Below are positions 18,000-26,102 of a stretch of DNA of 64,000 nt, piece after piece. Under the pieces are notes generated by a model. That model was given only the letters and a program-made list of their open reading frames with translations. It ran no database searches and was not told the origin of the DNA. Where the stretch lies: assembly GCA_949299755.1 (NCBI GenBank), contig CASGBA010000001.1, positions 1-64,000 on the forward strand, written 5' to 3'. Position numbers and translations under genes: made by a program. This stretch comes from an uncultured Treponema sp. (lineage in GTDB: Bacteria; Spirochaetota; Spirochaetia; Treponematales; Treponemataceae). Within the stretch, counting starts at the first letter, position 1, and every line of letters begins with the position of its first letter.

Positions 18000-18073
18000 T
18001 GGGCCCACCAGGACTTGAACCTGGGACCGACGGATTATGAGTCCGCAGCTCTAACCAACTGAGCTATAGGCCC
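18000..18073 (-). tRNA. tRNA with CAU anticodon (Met elongator or Ile2)
   Basis: A 74-nt cloverleaf on the minus strand: 7-bp acceptor stem, D-arm GCTC/GAGC, anticodon arm with loop CTCATAA (anticodon CAT at 18037-18039), T-arm CCAGG-TTCAAGT-CCTGG and discriminator A. CCA is not encoded. The CAU anticodon reads AUG, or AUA if the C is modified to lysidine by TilS. The long TGGTTA D-loop fits an elongator Met, but identity is not settled by eye. It is not an initiator, because its acceptor 1-72 pair is G-C. Confidence 0.93.
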
Positions 18074-18082
18074 GATGGAATT

Positions 18083-18111
18083 ACTATACAAAAAAACCCC
18101 TGCATGGTCAA
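18083..18111 (-). promoter_or_regulatory. Promoter of the tRNA
   Basis: On the minus strand TTGACC (18106-18111), 17-bp spacer, TATAGT (18083-18088), then 9 bases to the first tRNA nucleotide. The expected 5' leader is only about two or three bases. Confidence 0.75.
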
Positions 18112-18138
18112 GCGCATATGAAAAACGAAGAACAAAAC

Positions 18139-18167
18139 TTGCAAGCCCGGCAGAAAGGATGTACAAT
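18139..18167 (+). promoter_or_regulatory. Promoter of ackA
   Basis: TTGCAA (18139-18144), 17-bp spacer, TACAAT (18162-18167). The leader is about 20 bases and carries AGGAG (18182-18186), six bases before ATG 18193. Confidence 0.72.
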
Positions 18168-18192
18168 TATTCAAACTAAACAGGAGATTGAA

Positions 18193-19530
18193 ATGGTTAT
18201 TCTTACCCTTAACTGCGGAAGTTCTTCCGCGAAATATCAGGTTTTCGACTGGGATAATAAGGATGTTCTGGCATCCGGGGTTGTCGAACGGGTTACCCAG
18301 GAAGGCGGGAATATTTCCCACAAAGCGAAAGGGAAACCGGAATACAAAAAGAATCATGAATGTCCAAGCCATACAGTAGCAGTTCAGCTGATCATTGAAA
18401 CATTGACGGATCCTGAAGTAGGGGTAATCACAGATATGTCAATGATAGGCGCTGTTGGACACCGGGTTCTCCACGGCGGAAACAAATTTACAAAATCCGT
18501 CATTGTCACTCCGGAAGTGCTGGACACCTTCCGGGAAGTTCAGGATCTGGGTCCCCTTCACAATCCTGCAAACATTATGGGAATAGAAGCCGCACAAAAA
18601 GTTCTTCCGAATGTCCCTCATTGTGCGGTTATGGACACAGCCTGGCACCAGACCATGCCGGATTCAAGCTTTATGTATGCTGTTCCATATGAATGGTATG
18701 AAAAATACAGCGCAAGACGCTATGGATTCCATGGAACCAGCTTCCTGTATACGGCCAAACGTGCTTCCGTCCTTTTACACAAAAAACCGGAAGACACTAA
18801 TATTATCATTGCCCATATAGGTAACGGAGCCTCCATGTGCTGTGTTAAAAACGGAAAATGTTTTGACACATCCATGGGAATAACCCCCTTGGAAGGACTT
18901 GTCATGGGAACCCGTTCCGGCGACGCTGATCCAGCCCTTGCCTTCTACATAATGAGGAAGACAGGGATGAGTGCCCAGGAAATCGACACCGCCTTGAACA
19001 AAAAATCAGGACTTTTGGGATTAACTGGGAAATATGCGGACAGAAGGGATGTTGTTTCCGCAAAAGATTCCGGGGACAAAAAGGCAGACCTGGCTTTCCG
19101 GGTGGAAACCTACAGATTAAGGAAATACATAGGTTCCTATATCGCCGCCCTGGGTCAAGTTCCCGATGCCCTTGTATTTACCGCCGGTGTGGGTGAATTC
19201 TCATGGCAAATACGTGCGGAAGTTGCTTCCGGTCTTGAGCATCTGGGCATAAAAATGGACATGGAGAAAAACAAGCTGGCATGCACCAGAAACGCTGAAA
19301 CCTGCATCAGCAGGGATGACTCACCGGTGAAAATCCTGGTAATACCGACGGATGAAGAGCTTGTCATGACAGAGGATGCATACGCCCTCATGAAAGGCAC
19401 CTATGACGTGCATACAAATTTCACCTACAGCTTCCAGTCCCCCGATTACGTCAACAAGGCCAGGGCGGAAGGGTTAAAGCATGATTTGGAGAAAAACCCT
19501 GCACTGGCTTCCATTATCGCCAAACCCTGA
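18193..19530 (+). CDS. ackA: Acetate kinase
   Basis: Cytosolic ASKHA kinase making ATP from acetyl-phosphate and ADP, the last step of acetate fermentation. At 445 residues it shows [11 protein letters not shown] at the N-terminus, [19 protein letters not shown] (substrate Arg/His), [12 protein letters not shown] (phosphate loop), [13 protein letters not shown]-like [10 protein letters not shown] and [15 protein letters not shown] longer frame from 18118 was rejected: it overlaps the promoter, while AGGAG fixes ATG 18193. The phosphotransacetylase gene is not in this window. Confidence 0.96.
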   Translation: MVILTLNCGSSSAKYQVFDWDNKDVLASGVVERVTQEGGNISHKAKGKPEYKKNHECPSHTVAVQLIIETLTDPEVGVITDMSMIGAVGHRVLHGGNKFTKSVIVTPEVLDTFREVQDLGPLHNPANIMGIEAAQKVLPNVPHCAVMDTAWHQTMPDSSFMYAVPYEWYEKYSARRYGFHGTSFLYTAKRASVLLHKKPEDTNIIIAHIGNGASMCCVKNGKCFDTSMGITPLEGLVMGTRSGDADPALAFYIMRKTGMSAQEIDTALNKKSGLLGLTGKYADRRDVVSAKDSGDKKADLAFRVETYRLRKYIGSYIAALGQVPDALVFTAGVGEFSWQIRAEVASGLEHLGIKMDMEKNKLACTRNAETCISRDDSPVKILVIPTDEELVMTEDAYALMKGTYDVHTNFTYSFQSPDYVNKARAEGLKHDLEKNPALASIIAKP

Positions 19531-19555
19531 AACTTCTGCCGGCATCCATAACCAT

Positions 19556-19586
19556 AAAAAAGACCGCCCCCGGGCGGTCTTTTTTT
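19556..19586. terminator. Bidirectional terminator between ackA and the DJ-1 gene
   Basis: Stem GACCGCC (19562-19568) with GGCGGTC (19573-19579), bounded by A6 on the left and T7 on the right. It serves the convergent ackA and DJ-1 genes. Confidence 0.92.
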
Positions 19587-19603
19587 CAGCTTGATTTTTC
19601 CCC

Positions 19604-20158
19604 TTATCCTGCGACAACAGTCAGGGTTCCGGCGGCAAGATCCTTGGCCGCTTTGGATCCACATAAAGCTTCCACAAGTGCAAGGGCGAATTCCAAAGAA
19701 ACCCCCGGCCCCCGGGCTGTTATTAAATTACCGTCCACAACAACCCTGCCAGGACTGAGTTTATCTCCAGCGGATTCGCATCCGGGATAACAGGTCCATT
19801 TCTTTCCCGCGGTTATCCCCCATTTTGAAAGAACGTGAGCAGGAGACGCACATATGGCGGAAACAAGTTTTCCGCTGTCCATCTGGCGGCGTATAAAGTC
19901 CTCAAGTTTTTTTGAAGAATGGAATTCCGAAGCGCCCTTCAATCCTCCGGGCAGGGCAACCAAATCCGGCAATTCTCCGCCTTCAACATCGGAAAGTTCC
20001 TTGTCGCAGATAAGGCGCACACCATGGGAAAGTTCCACATTTTTTGACTTCAAACCTATAAGTTGGACCGACACACCGGCACGGCGTAAAAAATCAACAG
20101 GAGCGAGAGTTTCAACTTCTTCCGACCCGTCAGCTGCAAAGACATAGGCTGTTTTCAT
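19604..20158 (-). CDS. DJ-1/ThiJ/PfpI family protein (YajL-like)
   Basis: A 184-residue class I glutamine-amidotransferase-like fold. The nucleophile elbow SAICASPAHVL (Cys about 106) and the acidic partner in ADGSEEVE (Glu about 14-15) are those of the DJ-1/YajL branch. Members are linked to protein deglycation or redox stress; the exact activity is debated. GGGGG sits seven bases before the ATG. It is divergent from the PHP gene; a TATAAT flanked by AAGCT/AGCTT lies between the two (20188-20204). Confidence 0.88.
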   Translation of the reverse strand: MKTAYVFAADGSEEVETLAPVDFLRRAGVSVQLIGLKSKNVELSHGVRLICDKELSDVEGGELPDLVALPGGLKGASEFHSSKKLEDFIRRQMDSGKLVSAICASPAHVLSKWGITAGKKWTCYPGCESAGDKLSPGRVVVDGNLITARGPGVSLEFALALVEALCGSKAAKDLAAGTLTVVAG

Positions 20159-20241
20159 TTTTCCCCCTGAACATAAATAAATTTAAGCTGTATAATAGCT
20201 TACTTTAGAGTATACCATATTTTTTTGATTAGAGGAAAAAA

Positions 20242-21093
20242 ATGATTCTGTGCAACCTTCATACGCACACTGTTTTTTGCGATGGAAAAAACACCCCGGA
20301 AGAAATGGCGGAAGCCGCAAACCGGAAGGGCTTTAAGCTTTTAGGATTCTCTTCCCACACAGCTTATCCCTTCGCTTCAAACTGGCACATCAATACCGGA
20401 AAGATTGGGGATTATAAAAATGAAATAAATGCCTTGAAACTAAAATACAAAGGGATCATGGATATTTTTTACGGCTTCGAGGCGGATTATATAGAAGGAT
20501 TGGTGTACCCTGACCGGCGAATTTTAGCCCCCTTTTCCCCCGATTTTATTATAGGTTCCGTTCATTATGTGCCTTCCAGAAAAAAAGGACCAGCCCCCTT
20601 GATGACAGTGGATGATACCGGGGAAGAGGTTGCCCGATGGCTCCGCGAATGTTTTGACAACAATGAAAAACAGGCTGTCAAGGCTTATTTTACGGCGGTG
20701 AAAAAAATGGTCCGGGACTGCAAATTTGATATTGTGGCACATGCGGATCTGATAAAAAAGAGAAACAAGGTTCTGTCTTTTTTTGATGAAAATGCGGATT
20801 GGTATAAAAAAGAAATAAAAAAAGCCGCAGAGATTATTGCCCTTTCAGGAAAAATTGTGGAGATAAATACAGGGGGAATAGCCAGGGGGGCAACCGAAGA
20901 TGTGTACCCGTCAGCTGAAATGTTATATCATTTGAGGAAAAATGAAGCAAAAATAACAATAAGCTCCGATGCCCACAGCGTAGAAACCTTGGACACTGCC
21001 TTTGACACAGCAAAAAGGACAGCCCTGGACGCCGGGTTTAAGTCAATTTTATATCCCGTTTCCGGAGGATGGAAAGAAAGCCCTCTGATTTAA
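20242..21093 (+). CDS. PHP-domain histidinol-phosphatase-like enzyme
   Basis: A 283-residue PHP phosphoesterase of the HisK/HisJ type, which dephosphorylates L-histidinol phosphate in family members. Metal-binding motifs occur in order: NLHTHTVFCDG (HxH), FSSHTAYP, GFEADYI (E), IGSVHYV, DIVAHADL and SSDAHSVE. Whether histidine synthesis is the true role cannot be seen because no other his gene is near. Ribosome site GAGG at 20232-20235, six bases upstream. No terminator follows before the convergent dksA-like gene. Confidence 0.85.
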   Translation: MILCNLHTHTVFCDGKNTPEEMAEAANRKGFKLLGFSSHTAYPFASNWHINTGKIGDYKNEINALKLKYKGIMDIFYGFEADYIEGLVYPDRRILAPFSPDFIIGSVHYVPSRKKGPAPLMTVDDTGEEVARWLRECFDNNEKQAVKAYFTAVKKMVRDCKFDIVAHADLIKKRNKVLSFFDENADWYKKEIKKAAEIIALSGKIVEINTGGIARGATEDVYPSAEMLYHLRKNEAKITISSDAHSVETLDTAFDTAKRTALDAGFKSILYPVSGGWKESPLI

Positions 21094-21136
21094 CAGTCAA
21101 TAACCGGAACAGGGATATTTTCCAATGATCCTGGAA

Positions 21137-21493
21137 TCAGCGGTTCCGCCTTTCATCATCGGTTTGACATTCAATACACATAAGGGCATAGGGAATGGCT
21201 TGCAGCCTCTCCTGGGGTATCACCTTTCCACATTTTATGCAAATGCCGTATTTCCCCATTTCAATCCGGCCTAAAGCGGAATCAATCAGCTTCATCCGTT
21301 TCAAATCCTTGGTTCCCATTGATTCCAGCATTTTTCTATCCATATCATCAGAGGCTATGTCAACAGAATCCTTTGGATCAACACCCTCCACAATGGCCTT
21401 AAAATCTTCATTATTTTCCATTAAGGAATCTATAATCTCTTTTTTCATATTGATTAAAGATTCTTTCATTTTATCTACAAATTCTTTTTCCAT
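21137..21493 (-). CDS. DksA/TraR-type zinc-finger transcription factor
   Basis: A 118-residue protein with a helical N-terminal coiled-coil hairpin and a C-terminal four-cysteine zinc finger (CIKCGK ... CIECQ, about residues 87-110). DksA-like proteins insert into the RNA polymerase secondary channel and tune stable-RNA promoters with ppGpp. The coiled-coil tip carries acidic residues (DSVDIASDDMD), as in true DksA. Its neighbours infA and a dnaJ-like gene resemble the T. pallidum arrangement as I recall it. The leader of about 38 bases contains GAGAGG. Confidence 0.88.
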   Translation of the reverse strand: MEKEFVDKMKESLINMKKEIIDSLMENNEDFKAIVEGVDPKDSVDIASDDMDRKMLESMGTKDLKRMKLIDSALGRIEMGKYGICIKCGKVIPQERLQAIPYALMCIECQTDDERRNR

Positions 21494-21511
21494 AGGGCAA
21501 CCTCTCTCCAG

Positions 21512-21540
21512 TTGACAAAGATACTGAATGTTCCTAAAAT
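21512..21540 (+). promoter_or_regulatory. Promoter of infA
   Basis: TTGACA (21512-21517), 17-bp spacer, TAAAAT (21535-21540). It overlaps the dksA promoter: the two -10 boxes share bases 21539-21540, and this -35 lies in the dksA leader. The infA leader (about 58 bases) contains a T-rich run at 21568-21587. Confidence 0.75.
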
Positions 21541-21567
21541 TATACGCATATAGCGTCCAAAAAGCAA
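21539..21567 (-). promoter_or_regulatory. Promoter of the dksA-like gene
   Basis: On the minus strand TTGCTT (21562-21567), 17-bp spacer, TATAAT (21539-21544). It faces the infA promoter with overlapping -10 boxes. Confidence 0.75.
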
Positions 21568-21604
21568 TTTTTTTTTCTTTTTTTTTTAAATTTTCGGAGG
21601 AATT

Positions 21605-21823
21605 GTGGCAAAAGAGGAAGCGATAGAGGTTGCCGGCATAGTCAAGGAGTCTCTGCCGAACACAATGTTCAAGGTTGAATTAAAAAACGGGCATATAATC
21701 CTTGCCCATCTTTCAGGGAAAATGAGAAAACACTACATCCGCATAGTTCCCGGAGACAGCGTGAAAGTCGCCCTTTCACCCTATGATTTGAACCGCGGCC
21801 GAATCATTTACAGGGACAAATAA
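21605..21823 (+). CDS. infA: Translation initiation factor IF-1
   Basis: A 72-residue OB-fold protein that occupies the ribosomal A site during initiation. The sequence follows the family closely: [20 protein letters not shown], then [25 protein letters not shown] and [19 protein letters not shown]. The start is a GTG preceded by GGAGG (21596-21600). It has its own promoter rather than lying in a ribosomal-protein operon. Confidence 0.97.
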   Translation: MAKEEAIEVAGIVKESLPNTMFKVELKNGHIILAHLSGKMRKHYIRIVPGDSVKVALSPYDLNRGRIIYRDK

Positions 21824-21873
21824 CAATGAAATAAACGGTGTGGGTATGCATTGCACCGCAGGCCGGAATCCCG

Positions 21874-22470
21874 TCACGAATCATCCTTTTTTTTACGAAG
21901 CGACCACAATATTCTTATAGCCATAAGAGAATTTGAAATGCTGCTTCCCAATAATGTGAGGCAAATAATCAAGCCGAAGATCCCGAAAAACACCGCATAT
22001 CGTAAAAGGAAAAGTCCCAGCAAAAGTCCCAGCAAATTCTTTAAAAGCATCTGCAGTCCGTCTTTCATGCTGTATTTTTTTTCAGCCCTTTCTTCCCGGC
22101 GGTTTTCGGAACCTGTCTTATAATAACCAAACCCAAAGGGACCGAACCAAGACCAGAAAGTACCGTCATAGGATCCATCATCCCCTGCGGCCTGACGGCC
22201 CCCGTAAGACCAGGGATCATAGGCGTAGCCACCGTAATTATTACCGGAAGAAGCCTCAAAAGTTTCTCCCCGGTCATAGGCGGCCCGTTTTTGGGGATCG
22301 CTCAAAATGGAATAAGCTTCCCCCACCTTCTTGAAATTCTCCTCCGCTTCCCTATTCCCCTGATTTCTGTCAGGATGATACTGGAATGCTTTTTTCCTGT
22401 AGGCTTTCTTTATTTCTTCATCGTCCGCATTACGTGGCACTCCAAGAATCTCATAATAATCTGGGGTCAT
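21874..22470 (-). CDS. J-domain protein with C-terminal membrane segment
   Basis: A 198-residue DnaJ-like co-chaperone. Residues 4-68 form the J domain ([20 protein letters not shown], with the HPD motif in YHPDRNQG). A Gly/Tyr/Trp-rich linker follows. Residues about 140-185 hold two hydrophobic helices and the tail is basic (LRKKKDDS), so it probably recruits DnaK to the inner membrane. It lacks the cysteine-rich and CTD domains of housekeeping DnaJ. It is the last gene of the moxR-bat-smr unit, 12 bases after smr. Confidence 0.85.
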   Translation of the reverse strand: MTPDYYEILGVPRNADDEEIKKAYRKKAFQYHPDRNQGNREAEENFKKVGEAYSILSDPQKRAAYDRGETFEASSGNNYGGYAYDPWSYGGRQAAGDDGSYDGTFWSWFGPFGFGYYKTGSENRREERAEKKYSMKDGLQMLLKNLLGLLLGLFLLRYAVFFGIFGLIICLTLLGSSISNSLMAIRILWSLRKKKDDS

Positions 22471-22482
22471 AAAAATCCTTTG

Positions 22483-22998
22483 TCAGCCTTTTTTCAAAAT
22501 AACCCACAGGGCACCGCTTCCCCCTTCCTCATTGGAAGCCACCCCCGATTCTCCGGCATAGGGATTACGTTCAATATAAGACCTGACCATTGAAAGTAAC
22601 ACAGGTTGTCCTTCCGAGTGAAGCCCCTTTCCATGCACAATCAGTATTTTCCTGAGTCCCTGAAGCCTGCATTCCCTGAAAAAAGCATCCAGGGAAGCTT
22701 CCGCATCATCCCTGGTAAGGCCGTGCAAATCTATTACAGCTTCCGGTTTCATTTTGCGCAGACGGCGCCTTTCTTCGGCTTGATTCCGGAGAATATCCGC
22801 CCTGCTCCAGGAAGATGGTTCAGAGTCCTTATCCTCCACACCATAGCGGTTTAACCATATATCCATAGGATTTGCCCGTTTGCCCTGGCCGCTTGCCTTT
22901 ACGGAAGAATCCGGTGTTTCCCGGGCTACGGAATTATTTTCCGGAGATGTTTTTTTGTCCATTTTTTCCCACCGGTCAAGTATATCAGCGAAATTCAT
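22483..22998 (-). CDS. Smr-domain protein
   Basis: A 171-residue protein whose C-terminal half is an Smr domain: VIDLHGLTRDDAEASLDAF (DLHG), IVHGKGLHSEG (HGKG) and ALWVILKKG. Stand-alone Smr proteins are nucleases acting on RNA, for example on mRNA of collided ribosomes (SmrB), or on DNA. The N-terminal half is charged and likely disordered. The start codon overlaps the end of batD by 14 bases. Confidence 0.87.
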   Translation of the reverse strand: MNFADILDRWEKMDKKTSPENNSVARETPDSSVKASGQGKRANPMDIWLNRYGVEDKDSEPSSWSRADILRNQAEERRRLRKMKPEAVIDLHGLTRDDAEASLDAFFRECRLQGLRKILIVHGKGLHSEGQPVLLSMVRSYIERNPYAGESGVASNEEGGSGALWVILKKG

Positions 22999-24580
22999 TC
23001 AAGTCTCCGGAAGTATAAACAACTGTGGAGTCAAAAGGATACCAGCCGGATTCGCCGGAATTTGTTTCAACATAATACCAGCCGCCGGCTTTTTCGAGGA
23101 TTTTCAAAGGGGTCCCGGGAGGAACAGAAGTAACCGGGGTGGACTTTGTTTCAGGAATAAGGAAAAGAACCCCTCCTGTGGATGCGGATTCTGTCACACC
23201 TCCGGAAATTTTCATATATCCGGAAAAAATCAAGCCGAAGGATGCAAGTATAACTCCTGCAAAAAAAAGGGGGCGTACAGCCTTATTCCCGCAGGATTTG
23301 ACGCGCAAAAAGAACGCTCCGGCTAAAAACAAAAGCCCGGCAGGTAAAAGAAACAATGGAAGGAAAAGAACAACCCGGACAATCTTTCCGGAAGAGTTTC
23401 CTTTCACAGAAAGAATATTGTCAACAGCCCGCCGCATTTCAGTGATCTTCGGACTGAAAAAACTTGTGTTCTCCGCAGTTCTCAAAAGAACAGCGGCAGA
23501 AGCATACGAGCCTTCCATCCACAATTCCCTGCATTTGGCCGCCACATTCAACTCAAAAATCCGGGCAGAACCTGTTTCAAGGCTAAAAGCGGAGGGCATA
23601 TCAATTTTAACGGCGGTGGGCTGGAATTCCTCGGTATTTCCGCCCCTGTCTTTTGAAGGAATGGATTTGTTTTCAGCAAGGTTTGACGGATCAGAAAAAA
23701 CCTCCACATATCCCGGAGCCGGAGAAAGGGAAACATCAGCAGAGGTTTCAGAAGTAAAGGAAAAAACAGCCTGTGGCAAACTCTGGATCCCGGAGAACAG
23801 GGGTGTCCAGTAAAAGGCTCCGGCACAGGAAACTCCAGGAGGAAAAGCTTTTTCCTTGAAACCTTCGGAATCCAGGATTTCTCCGGCGGATTCAAGGATG
23901 GCGTTTTCCGGAACGGAACAGGAAACACGGCCTTTTAACTCGGAGGGGACAGCAAGCACAATCACAACCCTGGTACCGGCAGGTACACCGGAAAAATTAT
24001 CCGCAGTGACAAAGGAGCTGTTTTCTTCCAAAAGCCATAAAATATTTGTTCCTGTATAAAAGGATCCCCCGTTTAAAAGAGAAGAGACGGAATTCCGCAC
24101 GTAAATTGTGACAGGATCAAAAACAACCCTTTCACCTGCGGCGGAAAAAATAAAAGGGCCTGAGATGAAATTTCCCGGTTCAGACGCCGTGATGTCGAGC
24201 GTAATCACAGTCGCAGGCACAGTTTTGGGCGGGGAAACTCCCGGTGGAGAAAGAAAGGACAGGGTTTTCCTGTAAGCGTCTACTTTAAAAGATCCGGGTA
24301 TAATTCCATTAAATATTTCTTCCCGGGAAATTTCGCCGGCTCGGGAAATATTTTCAAGCCCCCCTTGAATTTCATCGGGATTTAATCCGTAAAAAATAAA
24401 AGCCAGAGTAAAAGGTTCCCCTTCAAAAAATTCAGTTGAAGAAAGCCTCAATTCCACATCCGCGGGGAATACCCCCATCGGGTATCTGACATAAAAAACA
24501 AAGATCAATGCGGCCCAAAAGGCAAATTTCAATAATCCGGCACGGAATTCAGGGTTCCGTTTTCCCCCGATTTTTTCCAT
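22985..24580 (-). CDS. batD: BatD-like membrane protein with C-terminal SH3 domain
   Basis: A 531-residue protein with an N-terminal membrane segment (about residues 18-38), a long periplasmic beta-rich region of BatD type (VELRLSSTEFFEGEPFTLAF onward), two membrane helices near residues 400-450, and a bacterial SH3 fold at the C-terminus (PVTSVPPGTPLKILEKAGGW, then YYVETNSGESGWYP). In other bacteria the SH3 unit sits on a separate BatE, so this looks like a BatD plus BatE-SH3 fusion. GGGAGG precedes the ATG. It overlaps batC by 52 bases. The Bat system is linked to aerotolerance and envelope stress; its biochemistry is unknown. Confidence 0.75.
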   Translation of the reverse strand: MEKIGGKRNPEFRAGLLKFAFWAALIFVFYVRYPMGVFPADVELRLSSTEFFEGEPFTLAFIFYGLNPDEIQGGLENISRAGEISREEIFNGIIPGSFKVDAYRKTLSFLSPPGVSPPKTVPATVITLDITASEPGNFISGPFIFSAAGERVVFDPVTIYVRNSVSSLLNGGSFYTGTNILWLLEENSSFVTADNFSGVPAGTRVVIVLAVPSELKGRVSCSVPENAILESAGEILDSEGFKEKAFPPGVSCAGAFYWTPLFSGIQSLPQAVFSFTSETSADVSLSPAPGYVEVFSDPSNLAENKSIPSKDRGGNTEEFQPTAVKIDMPSAFSLETGSARIFELNVAAKCRELWMEGSYASAAVLLRTAENTSFFSPKITEMRRAVDNILSVKGNSSGKIVRVVLFLPLFLLPAGLLFLAGAFFLRVKSCGNKAVRPLFFAGVILASFGLIFSGYMKISGGVTESASTGGVLFLIPETKSTPVTSVPPGTPLKILEKAGGWYYVETNSGESGWYPFDSTVVYTSGDLNEFR

Positions 24581-25128
24581 CGTGCTTCCTCCCTTTTCCG
24601 GATAAAAGAAAAAACCGCATTACCTGCGCCACCATTGGAACTTTCCGCTGACACATTTTTCTTTCCGGAAGTCGCTTCCTGAGTCCTGTCTCTATCCTTT
24701 GCCAAGGCAAGCTCTAAGTTTATTTTAGCATCAGTGCGGGAGGGCTCTATTTCGAGGGAATTCCTGAAACAAGAAGCCGCCTCCCGGTAGTTTTCCTTCC
24801 GATATTCGCATATACCCTTTTGATACCAGGCGGCTGAACGCAATTTGTCATCCTGAATATCCAAAAGCCCTGAAAGTCTGTCTTCAGCCGCAGCCAATTC
24901 ATTTTGGGCGGAATAAGAGAGGGCAAGCCCGTACAAAGCGTATTCCGACACAGAGATATCGGAAGAATCAGTTGAATTTAAAAATGAAGCGGTTGAATCA
25001 CGCCATTTATGATTGTGCCATGAAACAACTCCGGAGAGAACTTCCATGCGTCCGGAAATACCCTCATTGCACGAAATCAAAAGAAACAAGCTTGCGGCAA
25101 AAATACAACAAATCAGGAAGCGGCGCAT
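24529..25128 (-). CDS. batC: BatC-like TPR lipoprotein
   Basis: A 199-residue lipoprotein. The signal peptide ends in lipobox FLLISC (Cys about 20). Residues about 60-150 contain two to three tetratricopeptide repeats (AWYQKGICEYRKENYREAAS, then CFRNSLEIEPSRTDA). The ATG overlaps the batB stop by one base (TGATG). Its 3' end overlaps the batD start by 52 bases. TPR proteins in Bat clusters probably scaffold the BatA/BatB complex. Confidence 0.78.
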   Translation of the reverse strand: MRRFLICCIFAASLFLLISCNEGISGRMEVLSGVVSWHNHKWRDSTASFLNSTDSSDISVSEYALYGLALSYSAQNELAAAEDRLSGLLDIQDDKLRSAAWYQKGICEYRKENYREAASCFRNSLEIEPSRTDAKINLELALAKDRDRTQEATSGKKNVSAESSNGGAGNAVFSFIRKREEARWKKSGENGTLNSVPDY

Positions 25129-26102
25129 CAGCTTTTCCTCCAATAAACGCCGGCGGAAATTCCTCCAATAAAACAAAATAAGGCCAAGGCAAAAAATTCC
25201 GGTCGCCGGCTGACAGGTTTGGAACCCGACACTAAAATTGTTCCGGAATCATCCGGACTTACAACAGAAATGATTTGTGTGGCGACGGCGGCATCCGTAA
25301 TACGGAAATATGAGGACTTTCCGCCGGCGGAAACAACAGCAGATTGAAGCAAGTTTTCATTCAATGCAGTCAGTTTCATTTCTGTTTTTTCACCATTGGC
25401 ATAAATATTTATTTCCTTTCCTTCTTCTGTTCCTGTGCCGACAACAATCAGCGCAATATTTTTTTCACGTAATCTAAAAGCGGCTTTAGTTAAATCTCCT
25501 GCGGTTTCGTCTCCATCAGAAAAAAGAATAACAAAGGAGGCGTTATCCCTGTCTTTTGAAAAAGAAGAAAAAGCGGTTGAAAGACCATCGGCTAAACCGG
25601 AACCGGGGGAAGTAACAAGCCCGGGCGACAGGCTTGAAATTAATGAATACAAGGAAGTGTAATCCGTTGTAAGGGGGACGGAAAGAACCGCAGATCCTTT
25701 CACCAAAACAGCGCCGCAAGGAATTCCACCCAAACCGTCAAGAATATTTTTCGCACAAAAGGATGCCGCTGTCAGTCTGGAAGGCAGGATGTCCGATACA
25801 AGCATACTCCTTGAAACATCAAAGACAAATATAATTTCACTTCCACTTTTACGGATTAAGCCGATTTTGTTTCCCGAAAGAGGTCCGGCGGTCCCTATGA
25901 CGGCAAAACACCAAGCCATAAGAAAAAAGACAGCGGTTATATTTTTTTTCAACAGAAACAAATTCCTCTCTTTTCCGTTACGGCAAAAATGGACAACAGT
26001 ACCTATAAAATATTTCCTCAAATTTATTTTAAAGACAATAAATGCAAAGACAGAAAATAAAATCAAAAACAATATATATGGATGCTCAAATCTCAAATAC
26101 AT
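25128..26102 (-). CDS. batB: BatB: von Willebrand A-domain membrane protein
   Basis: A 324-residue protein with membrane helices near residues 10-25 and 55-75, a VWA domain (about residues 87-280) with an intact MIDAS DVSRSM, and a final membrane helix before RRPEF...YWRKS. The ATG at 26102 lies inside the end of batA (10-base overlap) behind GGGAGG; the frame is open further upstream but that part belongs to batA. Paired with BatA and BatC in the aerotolerance operon. Confidence 0.86.
   Translation of the reverse strand: MYLRFEHPYILFLILFSVFAFIVFKINLRKYFIGTVVHFCRNGKERNLFLLKKNITAVFFLMAWCFAVIGTAGPLSGNKIGLIRKSGSEIIFVFDVSRSMLVSDILPSRLTAASFCAKNILDGLGGIPCGAVLVKGSAVLSVPLTTDYTSLYSLISSLSPGLVTSPGSGLADGLSTAFSSFSKDRDNASFVILFSDGDETAGDLTKAAFRLREKNIALIVVGTGTEEGKEINIYANGEKTEMKLTALNENLLQSAVVSAGGKSSYFRITDAAVATQIISVVSPDDSGTILVSGSKPVSRRPEFFALALFCFIGGISAGVYWRKS

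Noticed and set aside
20188-20204. AAGCT-GTATAAT-AGCTT as an operator between the DJ-1 and PHP genes
   Set aside because: The 5-bp arms around a TATAAT are short and no good -35 was found on either strand; mentioned only in the gene entry.
21568-21587. T-rich run in the infA leader as a terminator
   Set aside because: No GC-rich stem precedes it; it is simply a U-rich leader.
22011-22035. Tandem repeat AAAAGTCCCAGC in the J-domain gene
   Set aside because: It encodes a Leu-Leu-Gly-rich membrane helix and is a coding coincidence.
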